Below, piece by piece: positions 1 to 11,180 of a stretch of DNA of 64,000 bases (positions within the stretch are counted from its first letter, which is position 1; the number at the start of each line of letters is the position of its first letter). A program made the translations under genes and the position numbers. A model generated the notes under the pieces. It made no database searches. It had not been told where the DNA came from and worked only from the letters and a program-made list of their open reading frames with translations. The stretch is from Xenopus tropicalis. Lineage: Eukaryota; Chordata; Amphibia; Anura; Pipidae. The stretch lies in the NCBI RefSeq assembly GCF_000004195.4, contig NC_030683.2, positions 51,783,358-51,847,357 of the forward strand, given 5' to 3'.

Positions 1-72
1 GGTGCAATAACATTTGAACGTAAAGTGAAACTCTCACCCAGAAAGAGAACAAGTGCTCAATAAGTACACTAA

Positions 73-460
73 GGGGCTGATTTACTTACCCACGAACGGG
101 TCGAATGGAGTCCGATTGCGTTTTTTTCGTAATGATCGGTACTTTGCGATTTTTTCGTATGTTTTGCGATTTTTTCGGATTCTTTACGAATTTTTCGGAT
201 CCAATGCGTTAAGTTTTAACGCTACGAAAAATGCGCAACTTTTCGCGTAAGTTTTAACGCTACGCAAAATGCGCAACTTTTTACGCAACTTTCGTAATGG
301 ATACGAAAAACTCGCGTTTTTACGCAAAAATCGTATTGGATCCGAAAATTTCGTACAGAATCCGAAAAAATCGCAAAACATACGAAAAAGTCGCAAAATA
401 TTCGTTTTCAAGTCGGAACTTTTCCAATTCGGGTCGGATTCGTGGGTTAGTAAATCAGCC
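73..460. mobile_element. Fold-back MITE, family A copy 1
   Basis: Non-autonomous palindromic DNA transposon. Left end GGGGCTGATTTACT and right end AGTAAATCAGCC are inverted repeats, and the interior is CpG-rich and self-complementary (cgaaaaa/tttttcg, ttttacgc/gcgtaaaa). TAA at 70-72 and TAA at 461-463 look like a 3-bp target-site duplication, as in PIF/Harbinger elements (TWA targets). Three more members lie in this window (44762-45203, 57522-57898, 60517-61011). No transposase is present. The superfamily assignment is inference from the 3-bp duplication. Confidence 0.8.
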
Positions 461-651
461 TAAGAACACCTTATGCTGTGATGCAAAACCGCTTACCAGA
501 TGGCAGTAAATCTCAGGCCAAATGAATAAGATGTATCCACATACAGGTAATAGCTGTGTCCTCAGTGAAGGCACAAAAAGAGAAAAGCAGCAAATAGTGA
601 CTGGTGTCTCCCAGTGCCTCATGGTACCCTTACTTTGCCCTCCTAACGTGT
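461..651. other. Unassigned spacer
   Basis: AT-moderate sequence between the family-A MITE and the hairpin. Open frames here are short and show no recognisable domain. I see nothing assignable. Confidence 0.4.
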
Positions 652-705
652 TTCGCACCATTGGGTGCTTCATCTCTCCTCTGATGAAGCACCCAATGGT
701 GCGAA
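652..705. repeat. Perfect 22-bp inverted repeat (hairpin)
   Basis: Arms 652-673 and 684-705 are perfect reverse complements with a 10-nt loop. The arm core is GCACCCAATGGTGCGAA, so each arm itself contains a small stem-loop (GCACC-CAAT-GGTGC). Read on the minus strand the sequence continues into GAAACACGTTAGG, a tail style seen in Penelope-like elements. The near-perfect symmetry in otherwise decayed sequence suggests a recent inverted duplication or a fold-back remnant. A microRNA precursor is possible, but the structure is short. Confidence 0.75.
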
Positions 706-709
706 CCTG

Positions 710-1258
710 TTCAACCCCAATTAATCTCTCTGCCTGTTCAGCAAAGGATAGCATACAAAATCCTTCTACTGACGTTCAAAGACCTTCACTTCTCTGATCC
801 TCCCTACATTTCTTCACTGGTCTCCCTGTACATTATCTCCTCCACTCCTCTCAGAGCCCACGTCTTTTTACACCATCCACACCCACTGCTCTCTCTTGTC
901 TTAAACCTTTCTATCTTGCTGCTCCTTACCTCTGGAACTCACTTTAGGAAAAAAACTCAGATGATGCTTTCTTGAGCACTAAAACATTATTTTATCTAGT
1001 CCTCCGCTTAAGGGCAAATGCCCATACCTTGTGCACTCTTGTCCTACAATTTGTGCCTGTATGTTACCCAATTGTAAGTTCTATGGGGCAGCGAACTCCT
1101 TTCTACTCTGTCTCATACCACATGGCACTTAATCTCTGTGTATTTATACTTATTTTTTTTTATTATAACACCTGTCTTCCCTGTGTGTAACTGTGTATAT
1201 TGTAAGATTGTTCAGCGTTGCATATACTTGTAGCCCTTTATAAATAATTATACATTCA
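710..1258 (+). mobile_element. LINE 3' end (L2/Rex-like), degraded
   Basis: The forward strand keeps patches reminiscent of the C-terminus of a vertebrate non-LTR retrotransposon reverse transcriptase, notably AAPYLWNSL around 920-945, followed by a stretch like the usual FK..LKTHLF ending. Downstream is a 3' UTR with the common TTGTAAGTTCTATGGGGCAG box near 1073-1091, and an ATACAT-rich end near 1250. Several stops and frameshifts interrupt it. Family is uncertain (L2, Rex or another LINE). Confidence 0.5.
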
Positions 1259-1259
1259 T

Positions 1260-1870
1260 ACATAAAAAATATGTGGTTTATAAGTTGACCTGTCCATGTG
1301 GTCTCATCTATATAGGTGAGACCACACAGATGGTGAAATCACGTATCTCACAACATTGGTCTACTATCAATTTGGGGAATACTACATTACCTGTTTCTAA
1401 ACATTTATGTTAGAAAGGCCATGCATCTGCTGAACAGCTTAAATTCATGGTATTAGAGTCTATACCCCCTTTAAAAAGAGGAGGAGACAGGGAGCTTAGG
1501 CTGAAACAATGGGAGGTATGGTGGATTGAAATTTAAATCACTTCACCCTATGGGGTTAAATAGGGACTATGATTTGTTCCTTTTTTTGTAAATTATATAC
1601 ATATGTATATACAGTATGTGCTGTTTTATATTGATAGCTCCTTGTGTCTATACTGTGTTATTTATGATGTAGGGATGGTCGCTATGGTGGTGCCTCTTGG
1701 GTGGTGTCATTTGCTGTGTGTCCCTTTGGATGTGATTCACAGGATGGATTGCATTACTGCAGGCTTGATAAAGGGCATGTGCTTTGCCTGAAACGTTGCA
1801 TATGTGATGTGATTCCCTTTTCTTTAATACACTTTTGCAATTAATCCATGTGCCGCTTCTTTTTCAAATG
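1260..1870 (+). mobile_element. Penelope-like element, 3' part
   Basis: Contains a GIY-YIG endonuclease remnant (separate entry), then about 330 bp of tail holding a stem-loop followed by GAAACGTTG at 1785-1801 and ending in TTTAATACACTTTTGC near 1835. Penelope-like retroelements encode an RT joined to a GIY-YIG nuclease and are often flanked by pseudo-LTR tails. The RT part is missing here, so this is a 5'-truncated copy. A CATA microsatellite abuts its 3' end. Confidence 0.75.
1270..1536 (+). pseudogene. PLE GIY-YIG endonuclease remnant
   Basis: One frame reads through the C-terminal nuclease of a Penelope-like element: YKLTCPCGLIYIGETTQ (the GIY-YIG core, with a zinc-finger-like CPC upstream of YIG), then SRISQHWSTI, LPVSKHL, GHASAEQLKFMVLESIPP and GGDRELRLKQWEVWWIE. 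This order matches the family: YIG strand, conserved Arg, an H-rich knuckle, then the GGD-RELR-WWI tail. It is broken by an in-frame TAG at 1411-1413 and stops at 1534. The nuclease would nick the target for insertion. As it stands it is a dead fragment with no RT upstream. Confidence 0.85.
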
Positions 1871-1875
1871 GATCC

Positions 1876-1911
1876 ATTCATTCATACATACATACATACA
1901 TACATACATAC
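1876..1911. repeat. (CATA)n microsatellite
   Basis: About nine tetranucleotide units of CATA, impure at the start. It lies immediately 3' of the PLE tail and may have arisen from its end. Confidence 0.9.
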
Positions 1912-4568
1912 TGTACATACACACATCTGTATATCTTGTGGATGTTGGTGGTAGGTGGAATGAGTACCTGTAATTTAGGGAGAGGAACTTGAATAAAGTC
2001 CCTCAGCTGTCATAATAATTCTTTACATAATTTACACCTAGACCACACCAGTGAAGTGCCTTAATGGAAAAGTTTGTGTTATAAAGTAGAAAGGCAACTG
2101 GATTATAACGCTTCCTTGACATAGTATATGCCCCTAAATCCAATGTACATTTAATGAATGAGGGTGGGAAGAAAGGAGGAAGGTAGGAAGGAAGCTTGGA
2201 ACTGGACAACCTGGTTTTGCAAGAGATGTCCAGGTGAAAAATGCCTGTCTGGATTTCCAAATATGGAAATCACATAGCAATCAGCCAGTCACTAACTGCT
2301 TCATCATATCTCCCTGATGTCATTGGTTGACCACAAAACATCATGTCACCAACCCTGGTCTGAGGTTGCCCATCATACTCCCCACCCAGACTTAACAGGT
2401 TTGAAGGGTAGCAACCTTAGCCTGCAAGTAGGTTGTCAACCAGTTTAAATCAAACAAATTAAACACCACAATTTGTGACCCACTGCAATAAGGTAGCATT
2501 GTATGTTTAAATATTCAGTTCTGTGGTGATTTCTGTGTTTCTGTTAATGCTCTATTATATATCCTAAAAGACTAGGTAAACGTTTGCCTAATAGGAAACA
2601 GGACACACAAAAAAACATAAATAGCTGAAATATCAAATATGTAGACCATGTAATTTCTAACTTAACTCTTTTGTAATTAATAGAGCCTTTGGGCCCACCC
2701 AAACAAGCCTCCCTTTGAGGGACCATTAAAGTAACACTATAAAAACATGACAAGTTCAAAACTCATGCACAAAACTCATGTATTTAATTTCTAGGGATGC
2801 GCTGCAGCCTTTTTTTTTTTTTAATTAAATTTGATTGGCAGCCCACTTACCTAATGCTCCAAATTATTTGTGTAACAGTGATTTTTTTTTTTTAGTGCCA
2901 ATATAAATCACTTAGCTACAACAATCAGTGCTTGCTACATTAAATAACTTCTGTATAAAAAAACATTCCCAATTACTTTGGAAACTGGTTAAAATAACAT
3001 TTTGCTTCAGATAAGTTTGCAAGAACAAGTCCGTCAACTCAGATTATCCTGTATTAGCTTTTTCCATGTAGCAGTTGGCTGGATTTAAAGTGTTCCTTTA
3101 TTGTGTGGCTAGATAAGTCCCAATATGATCTAACTAGGAGCTAACTTCAGTTTATTGTATGCTTACATTTTTGTAGCAAATGTTGTGTCCTATCAGTTCT
3201 GAAGATTTCTCTGCCTTCCTGTAATACCTGTTACTGATGACTGATTTCTGACATTATTGGTTATTGCATGTTTTAGGGATGCTGGACTTGAGGAAGTATA
3301 AACTGAGAGAAATGGGTGCTGGGAAGGGCAAAGCAGCAAGGCACTACAGGGGTTAGTTTAAAGTGATATCAGTGGTTCAGGCTAGGTCAAAACTGGCAAC
3401 AATCAAGTAGTAATGATAGGAAGTCAAGAATCAGGCAATAAGGTCAAAAGTGCATTCCAATAGGGATATGAAAATCTGCAAGTAAAAACTTGTTCAAAAA
3501 AATGTTCACTGCTATGCAAAGCCAGTACTGTTTACATTTTAGCCCTGTAACTCATATGGAGACATCCTAAATCGGAATATGTCCTGTATCTCTACAATGA
3601 AAAATTGCATGCCAGATTAGTTTTTAAAATAGGAATAATACAATTAAACTTTTTTTTATAGAGCTGGTATAAAATGATTTATTTACAAAATGCTTAAACG
3701 GACAGCTTTTTTTCCTACATGCTCTTCATCCTGGAGTGTTGGTCTGGAATTGCCACCTGACAAAGAGCAGAAGTATAAAAATGGTCTGCATCGATTCTAA
3801 TCTTCTAGCCATAAAAGCCATGTAAATTACAATTCCTCATATTTACAGGGATTTGTTACACATTGTTGCGTTGATCCATATATCCATGCCATTTGAGGCA
3901 CATTACAATATAGTTAGGCCCAAGTACAGCAGCAATAATATGGCTTGGAATCAAGGAACCAGCACAGAATGACAATGAGAATTGCTGAAATGTTCAGTGC
4001 AATGCTTAGCTTTTAAATGTCAGCTTGTGAAATTAAGGAAATGAATTTTAACATTTTGTACCAGAGAGTAAACCAACCAGAGAATATGTCAAGCTGAATA
4101 CTGAAGGAATCATTCAAAGAAATGAACATTTGTTCTTCCCTTTAACAAGTGAACATTGTGAAAATATGTATATATATATGGAAAGAATCACTGCATAATT
4201 CTAAGAATAAATGAGTTTTCACAGAAGTTCTTTGGCATGACAACTGCTACTTTATTTTCTATTGACTGTGACATTTTTTTTCTATTTCTGCCAAGGAGAT
4301 GCCCAACAATTTAATTTGTATGGTACTCTATGCCACTTACCTTGTAGGTGCACAGGGACACACATTTTTACTATGCTGTAGTATCTACAGTTGATATAGT
4401 TTTATGCATGTGTTCTAGCAAATCCTGGGGACCCCAAACCATATTTTCACATCAAGCAACATAGTTAACAAGCTTGCAACAGATTTGAGTTCAAGTATAG
4501 TAATTAGTCTGCTAAAACAACAAAAGCAGGCACAACAGAAACCCTAACTACCCTCACCAAGCTAGGTA
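1912..4568. other. Unassigned, AT-rich, gene-free
   Basis: About 2.7 kb without a credible coding frame. It holds a purine-rich patch at 2160-2195 (gggaagaaaggaggaaggt), T-runs near 2810 and 2880, and a short (TA)n near 4168. No repeat family is recognised. It could be ancient repeats or unique intergenic sequence. Confidence 0.5.
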
Positions 4569-4570
4569 CA

Positions 4571-5514
4571 GATATGGGATCCGTTATCCGGAAACCCGTT
4601 ATCGAGAATGTTCCTAGAGGGCGCTGAAATGCCTAAAGAAAGCGCTGAGGGACTGGGGAGCCAATCTGTGCTTGATTCCTTCCGGCAAGCAAGGAGTTAA
4701 TCAGTTTAGCCTTTGGGCGGGAAGAAAAGCACCTATACTCACCCCCTCCCCTTTTGCCTGTCAGCTCTTCTCTGCAGCGTCTCACTCTGCAGGCACGGAG
4801 CAGCATTTCCCACCCCCCCCCCCTCCCTGTTTAAGAGCAAGTAGCTAGTAACCATAGGTCGGTAAGTTCTCTCAATTGCATGTTTTATATTTTCTTTGCA
4901 GGCTCTCTTTATGCAAAAAAAAAAAAAAAAAGTTTTTCAAAGACTTATATATATATACGTTACATATTCGGTTTGTCACAGCAAATGGCGGGCCATTTAA
5001 TCTCTGGTGGTGTTTGAAGGTTTTCACATGCCCACTGCAGTGGCCGGCATTCGTTATAAACAGTTATAAAAAATTTTGTTGCGATATTTGGTAAAGTTTT
5101 GAAATACATGGCAAGGACTATTTTTCTGATGTTGGATTTCTGTAATAAAGCTGTGGCCGAACTCCACCCACAAAAGTTATGGTGTCATTGTGTTTTCTTG
5201 ATTAGGCGTTACATTGAGGGGACAAGTTTGGTAGGGAGGGAATAAGTCTCCACAGTCAAAAGGCCATCTTCCATAGACCCCATTATAAGCAAATAATGTT
5301 TTTAAAAATCATTTCCCTTTTCTCTGTTATAATAAAACTTGAATAAAACTTTGTACTTGATCCCAACTAAGATTAATTCGTATTGGAGGCAAAACAATCC
5401 TATTGGGTTTAATTAATATTTAAATTATTTTTAGTAGACTTTAGTAGAGATCCAAATTACAGAAAGATCCCTTATCCGGAAACCCACGCATTCTGGATAA
5501 TAAGTCCCATACCT
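4571..5514. mobile_element. Family-E fold-back element with nested insertion
   Basis: Left end GATATGGGATCCGTTATCCG and right end GGATAATAAGTCCCATACC are imperfect inverted repeats of a common frog palindromic element. The right half carries family hallmarks: the ATTATAAGCAAATAAT region near 5282, TCCTATTGGGTTTAATTAAT near 5398, and GATCCCTTATCCGGAAACCC near 5466. Members without the insertion (17699-17968, 48128-48388) are about 260-270 bp. This one is 944 bp because foreign sequence of about 645 bp interrupts the left half. Confidence 0.75.
4609..5254 (+). mobile_element. LTR-like insertion inside family E
   Basis: GC-richer block starting TGTTCCTAGAGGG and ending near CTCCACA, so TG...CA ends, with an AATAAA at 5144-5149 and a promoter-like, CpG-containing, pyrimidine-rich left half (C-run about 4811-4822). 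These are features of a retroviral-type solo LTR. An alternative 3' border is TTACA at 5213. I could not find a convincing target-site duplication (GAGAA versus GTCAA flanks), so the borders and the LTR call are provisional. No gag or pol is present. Confidence 0.45.
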
Positions 5515-6538
5515 TTAGTAATCATAGGGATATATGTGCAGACATTGAAGGATATTCCAATTAGCCCCTAAATAGGTTTATACATTAACTTACAGTCTAT
5601 AAATGCACAATGTACAACTAGTACGTGTGGAGGCCTACTTTTTGCTTTCTAGACAGAGCTATATTTGTGATGGAACTTTCATAAAAATATAGGTGAATTC
5701 ACACTATGAATACATCATTTTAGAATTATTCAGGTACTTTACATCCCCACCATTGCAAGACATGAAATTGAATATTTCTACCACAATAAACGTGATCATT
5801 TTATATTCTGCAAGTGCATGCAATATCACCATTAATTTATGGAATACAGTTGCTAAAAATAACAATTGATCTCAGGGATCAAATAGCCAGTGATCAGCAA
5901 ATCCCTAATAGAGCATGCACTAAAGTCTTCTGCAGTGCAGCAGAATTTATATATACCTATTGATCTCAAACCTTGTATTATAATGTGGTAATTTTTGTTT
6001 AATCCCATAAACCATTAGTCCTGCCAATGCTGGACATTTCTTCAATTTGTTGTTTAATCATCCATTTCAAGATAGAAACACATAAACTAATAGCAAGCTG
6101 CTAAGTGCGTACCTCTTAGCCTTATAATCATTAATTACAGCTCTGATTTTTCCCTATCCCTGTGTAGATACAATTAAGATGGCCATCTGCAGGAAATACA
6201 AGAGAACTGAGAACAGTTAAGCTAAAACTAAATTATTTTGCTATACTGTGGCAGTCTGAAACAAATAATGATGGAGGTATTAAATACTTTACCTACTACT
6301 AGATGAAAGTAAACACTTTTTTTTTTAACATTGCTGTTACATGATTGATATAAGCAATTTTCTTATTTATTGTTGTTGATTGTATTTATATTTGGAAAAT
6401 TACTGGAATGATCAATTCTTTATAAATAAAGAATGAAAGATATTTAGCTGTGTTTAAAGACTGATATACTGAAAGAATAAAGTACACAAATAATATTTAG
6501 GTGTTATTTTATTGAAGGGATAATAATAAGACACTTGT
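5515..6538. other. Unassigned, gene-free
   Basis: About 1 kb of AT-rich sequence. 6090-6260 is slightly less AT-rich and contains ATCATTAATTACAGCTC, a homeodomain-like core, so it could be a regulatory block. There is no direct evidence for that. No repeat recognised. Confidence 0.45.
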
Positions 6539-6770
6539 GGCACACCCAAGCACACACAGGCAGCATAGGGCAGGCAGAGTATGGCACACAGGCAGCATAG
6601 GGCAGACAGAGTGTGGCACACCCAAGCATTGCAGGGCAAGCAGAATATGGCACACACAGGCAGTATAGGGCAGACAGAGTATGGCACATGCAGGCAGCAT
6701 AAAACCGGCAGAGTATGGCAAACACAAGCATTGCAGGGCAGGCAGAGTATGGCACACATAGGCAGCATAG
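6539..6770. repeat. 34-bp minisatellite
   Basis: Units begin at 6539, 6583, 6615, 6649, 6683, 6717 and 6751. The last complete ones are exactly 34 bp apart; the first is 44 and the second 32. Two alternating variants are seen, one with GGCAGCATAGGGCAG and one with AAGCATTGCAGGGCA, each ending CAGAGTAT. Because 34 is not a multiple of three, reading frames stay open in several phases on both strands. Those frames are artefacts of the repeat, not genes. Confidence 0.9.
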
Positions 6771-6773
6771 ATT

Positions 6774-6925
6774 TGAGGTATAAACAATGAAGGAACTTAC
6801 AGATGTAAACAGGGGAGATGCTTACAGGCGTGGACAATAGAGGGGCTTACAGGTGTGGGCAATGCATGAGCTTACAAGTGTAAACAATTCTGGGGTTTAC
6901 AGCCTGAATCTAAGGTGTAAACAAT
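6774..6925. repeat. 25-bp minisatellite
   Basis: About five diverged 25-bp units beginning CTTACAG(A/G)(T/C)GT and containing a (T/G)(A/G)(A/G)ACAAT core, directly after the 34-bp array. The fifth unit is extended. The two arrays share no obvious unit, so they look like separate expansions side by side. Confidence 0.75.
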
Positions 6926-7094
6926 GCAGGATCCAGTTAATCTCAGTACCGATACCATTTAAACCTTACGCAGGTAAGCAGTTACAGCTGCCAGACAGAT
7001 GGGGGGGCACACAGGGGGGGGCATGGGCAGCCTGCCTTATACAATTATCGGTCCCATAACAAATAAGTATATTTGCTATACTCCCGTTCTTGAA

Positions 7095-7212
7095 GATTTA
7101 AGCTTCCTGCAACCTATGTTATATTAAAAATAGATAAATGATACTCTGGTCTGGATTTAAGTTTCCTGCAACCTATGTTATATTAAAAATAGATAAATGT
7201 TATTCTGGTCTT
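7095..7212. repeat. 59-bp tandem duplication
   Basis: Two direct copies, 7095-7153 and 7154-7212, both carrying CCTGCAACCTATGTTATATT and differing at only a few positions. The low divergence suggests a recent duplication. No coding content. Confidence 0.85.
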
Positions 7213-7351
7213 CGTTATAGGTAAAAGAAATAATGCCTTAAATAATTATGCCAACTCAAACTGACCTTGTTAAAATTCATGCTAGGTATTTAGGAAAGAG
7301 CCTTACCTAAACCCAGTTATTTCCCTGATTATGGCAGTTAGATGTGGCAAT

Positions 7352-8036
7352 TAGGGATGTAGCGAACCTCACAAAAAAAGTTCGCGAACCCGTTTGCGAA
7401 CTTCTGCCAAAAAGTGCGAACTTTTGCGAACTTTGCGAACCCCATAGACTTCAATGAGAAGGCGAACTTTGAAACCTAGAAAAGCCATTTATGGCCAGAA
7501 AACTAATTTTAAAGTTGTTTAAAGGGTGCCACGACCTGGACAGTGGCATGCAGGAGGGGGATCAAGGGCAAAGATTTCTCTGAAAAATACGTTGTTGTAA
7601 TCAGTAATCAGAAAATAAAAGCAGTCCTTACAAGGACTATTGGGTTACCGCAGATGAGATCAGCAGGACAGCTGTCCCCAGCAGCTACATACAGAGCAGT
7701 AGAAAGTAGATTACTAGTCAGCAAAGCTACCTAAACTGTCCCTCAAACCCCTGCACAGCTCTCTCCCTATGCTAACTCATCAAGCACACACAGGCAGAAT
7801 GTAAAATGGCTGCTGGGCTTTGGTTTATATATGGAAGGGAGTGGTCCGGGGGTGGTCCAGGAGGGAGAGCTGCCTGATTGGCTGCCATGTATCTGCTGGC
7901 TCTAGGGTGAGAGGTCAAAATTTGGCTCCAGCTAAGGCGAACCCAAAATTGCGAACATCGGTAAAAGTTTGCGAACTTGCGAACACCCGATTTTCGTGCG
8001 AATTAGTTCTCCGGCGAACAGTTCGCTACATCTCTA
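7352..8036. mobile_element. Fold-back element, family C copy 1
   Basis: Ends TAGGGATGTAGCGAACC and GTTCGCTACATCTCTA are inverted repeats flanking runs of gcgaac/gttcgc. The interior (7440-7580) shares GTGGCATGCAGGAGGGGGAT and surrounding sequence with copy 2 at 13092-13727, in the opposite orientation. The remaining interior (7600-7920) is not palindromic and may come from a longer parent element. No transposase seen. Superfamily unknown to me. Confidence 0.8.
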
Positions 8037-9439
8037 GTGGCAATACAAAACCTTTAACTGACCTCACTGTTTTGCAGAAACACTGGTGGCCACCAACTGT
8101 GGGCCCTTTTATGCCAAGCCAATTGTAATCGTTCTTTTCATAACAATATTAAGATAAACTGGCAATATTTTGATTACACTGTGGTTTTCAGTAGAGACTT
8201 AAACAGAGACTGAAATGATTATAAATAGATTAATTGGGTACATTATGTTTTATATTAATTTGATAAAGAAAATTTAGGTAGCCACTTGGCAATACATTCA
8301 TATGTGAAGTTGATAGCTGTGTCATAAATTAAGATACAACCCACTTTGGTAAACTCATAAACAGAATTTAAATGTTCAATCTGCCTTTACCCTAGTGACA
8401 GATCCATTTAGTCAAATGCTTTTTGTCAATATATTGATAGAAATTTCAAGCTTCTGATGTAGAGTAAGAAATAGTGAGTCAATCCCTGGGAACAGAAATT
8501 AGAATTTTGTTTTAAATTACTATTACTCTATGTTTAAGTTGCAAAACCACATTATTTTTCTTCTAATCTGTAATGTGCCATGTGCACAATCCACACATTG
8601 AGCTGCATCCACCACAACTGATTATGTTGCTTGTATTTGTGAATCGAATGCAAACTGAAGTTTTGGCTAACATTTTCAGAGTGGGTATGGTATCACTTCA
8701 GGAGCCCCAAAGCATGAAATTTGCTTGCTGCAAAGAAGTACATAGAAGCATATTGATACTCTCACAACTTTATTTCCATCTTGTGATTGCTTTTATAAAT
8801 GAGCCTTGTCTGTATTAAATGTGCCAATGAACAGCTTCTTCTGCATTTAATGTATCTACTAACACAAAAAATGCATAACTTTAAGAAGATTGCTGGTTAA
8901 CATAACATACAGAGAGTATGATGCTACAGAACAGTTATTTTAATAAGGCAACAATGCAGTAATAAAAACAAATATTAATTTACTGGCAAGAGGTTGTAAA
9001 AATATCTAGTGATCTAGGAGTATCTTAACTGTGCCTATAAGGAACTTTGTTTCCTGTAACATTATTTTTCCATCCAAAAACAATATTTCAATTACTTGTA
9101 GTTGCATTTATAATCCAAGCTCTACCCTGTGCACTGAGCAAAACAAATAGAGCTTATATTAAACAATATATGAAGATGGTGCTTTACACTGGCCAAACCA
9201 GTCTAAAGGACAATTAATTTTATCATCAAAATCATCTGACCCTTATCAGACCATTATAATTATAATTGCTACAATGCTGGATCTCTGAACCATAGGTTTG
9301 AAAAGTATCCTTAAACAAACCCTCAGGAAATGTTCCCTTTTAAGAGAACATGTCCAGAATAAGACTCCAGAACCTTTTGATTCTCCTTAGTTTTTCTCTA
9401 TACCACCGACTACAAACATAATGGTTTATATTTTTTTAA
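8037..9439. other. Unassigned, AT-rich, gene-free
   Basis: About 1.4 kb with only short open frames (longest about 80 codons, no domain). No repeat family or structured RNA recognised. Confidence 0.5.
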
Positions 9440-9600
9440 GGGGTTATTTTATAAAAGGCACTAAGTTTGCCCAGGAGCAGTAAATCATAGCAACCAATCA
9501 ACAGGTAGCATTTACTTGTCACCTGTTTAAAAACAAACATCTGATTGGTAGCTGGTTGGTTTCAAAACTACTACATTAGCCAATAGTAAGTATCAATTTC
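9440..9600. mobile_element. MITE family H (GGCACTAAGTTTGCC), copy 1
   Basis: Carries AAAAGGCACTAAGTTTGCCC, then ATAGCAACCAATCAACAGGT and a later partial inverse (CTGATTGGTAGCTGGTTGG). A second member is at 26739-26876, and a related short element is at 26167-26353. Ends are less clear here because the right arm is decayed. Confidence 0.6.
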
Positions 9601-11180
9601 CCTGGTTTGAGCTATCATTAACACAGTACAACAGTCTACTATTATGGGATAGTATGTGTCATGGGTAATATCTCTGTAATTATCATCAGGAATGTCCATG
9701 CTTTAATGGAGAGCTCTAGTTCACTGGGATTGCCAAAATGTTAGAAACCTCCAGTAATTACAATTGCTTACCTAATGCTGCGGGCCAGTGCTTCTGTAGG
9801 AGATGCTTATTATCATCATCTTTTCATTCTGGTCCAGGCAGGCACACACACAGAAGAGTGAAAGCAAGCTTAGACACTAGTGATGAAAGAATCTGTCCAG
9901 TTTCACACCACCAAAATATTTGCAAGAGCTGACTTCTGCCACATTGAGTCAGAACCAGCAGTGCAGAAAACAGAAAAAGATTTTCAAAAATGCTTACTGC
10001 TGTTAGATTGGGGACACCATTATTTAGCAACCTTTGTTACAGCGTATCATAAATGTGTCCATTTCTTAGTTTTTATAATTTATTTACAGTAAATTCCTCT
10101 CTAAAGGGATATTAAAAACTAATTTACATTACATTTAGAGCAAAGGACTGCTATGCTCTTTTCTGTAATCAACAGTCTAATGCTCCACCTCTAATTTCTA
10201 GAGTGAACAGAGTGGTGTAATTCCCACGGTGCAGGGTGTCCAGATGTATGACATTAAGTACCATAAACCCTTACAAAGGGCACATTACAAATGTGCTATG
10301 CAAAATTCTTGAAGAAGTAGGACTTTTCAGGTTTGTCATTTGTTTATTAACTTGAAGATCTCTCTAATTTACCTTACTAGTCTATTAAGAGAAAAGTATT
10401 GATCCATTGAAACGTGTAAGCCTGATGGAGTTTTGATTTAGTCTCAAACAAAATGCTCATGCTCATGCCAGTAGTAATATGTTCACTCTGACTGCATATC
10501 AACTGTTTAACTTTTTACATGTAGTGACCTAATTATGTTTATACTGCAAAGTCATATTATATTAAAATCATAATATTATCTAAAGAAGTGGAGCCTTTAA
10601 GCAGATTGGGGGGGATATTAATTCTTTGGAGACCTACACCCAATTCCAAAATCTCCAGTTGGATAGTCTAGTCTAGGAAGTTACAATCTCATGTTAGTCA
10701 TTTAAGTGCCTCTTGTCCATGTGTACATTCTTAATCTAATATGTATTTAATATTAAACAGAGACAATGGTAAACAGCTCACTAATACTATTTTGTTGCCA
10801 TTTGATGAATATCTCTGTAGCACAAGGAATACATTGCACTATGCACTTAGTGGATCAGCATTATATAGTATTCTAAAAAAGGCAAATACATATATGATCA
10901 TATTGGGGATCATTTACTTTACAGAAGTAAGAGAAGGAGGTGATTTTTAATTTTTAAACAATCAATTCTTGTGGATGCCATGAGTGGATTGTAGCACAGG
11001 CACTTTAAATTAGCACTCATCACTTTATTGTTTAATAATCAGCACTTTACTATTTTTGGTTTACTGAGGAACCATTGATTTGCTTTTTGTGCTTTCAAAT
11101 CTGAACATCACAACCTGTCTTTCAGTGGATTATCTCTGAACAAATGGCTGTATGTGCTGTCATTTTGTAATAAAGGCCAA
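9601..11180. other. Unassigned, gene-free
   Basis: About 1.6 kb of AT-rich DNA. Open frames up to 70 codons, with none recognisable. A short G-run (GGGGGG) lies near 10610. Confidence 0.5.

Noticed and set aside
4810..4822. C-run, and G/C runs at 28587, 38388, 50919 and 54195, as possible G-quadruplexes
   Set aside because: Single homopolymer runs without four separated G tracts; they are more likely simple repeats.
6454..6837. Cys-rich frames up to 127 codons on the minus strand
   Set aside because: They are translations of the 34-bp minisatellite in several phases. The cysteines come from the repeated TGCC/TGTG words, not from a secreted protein.
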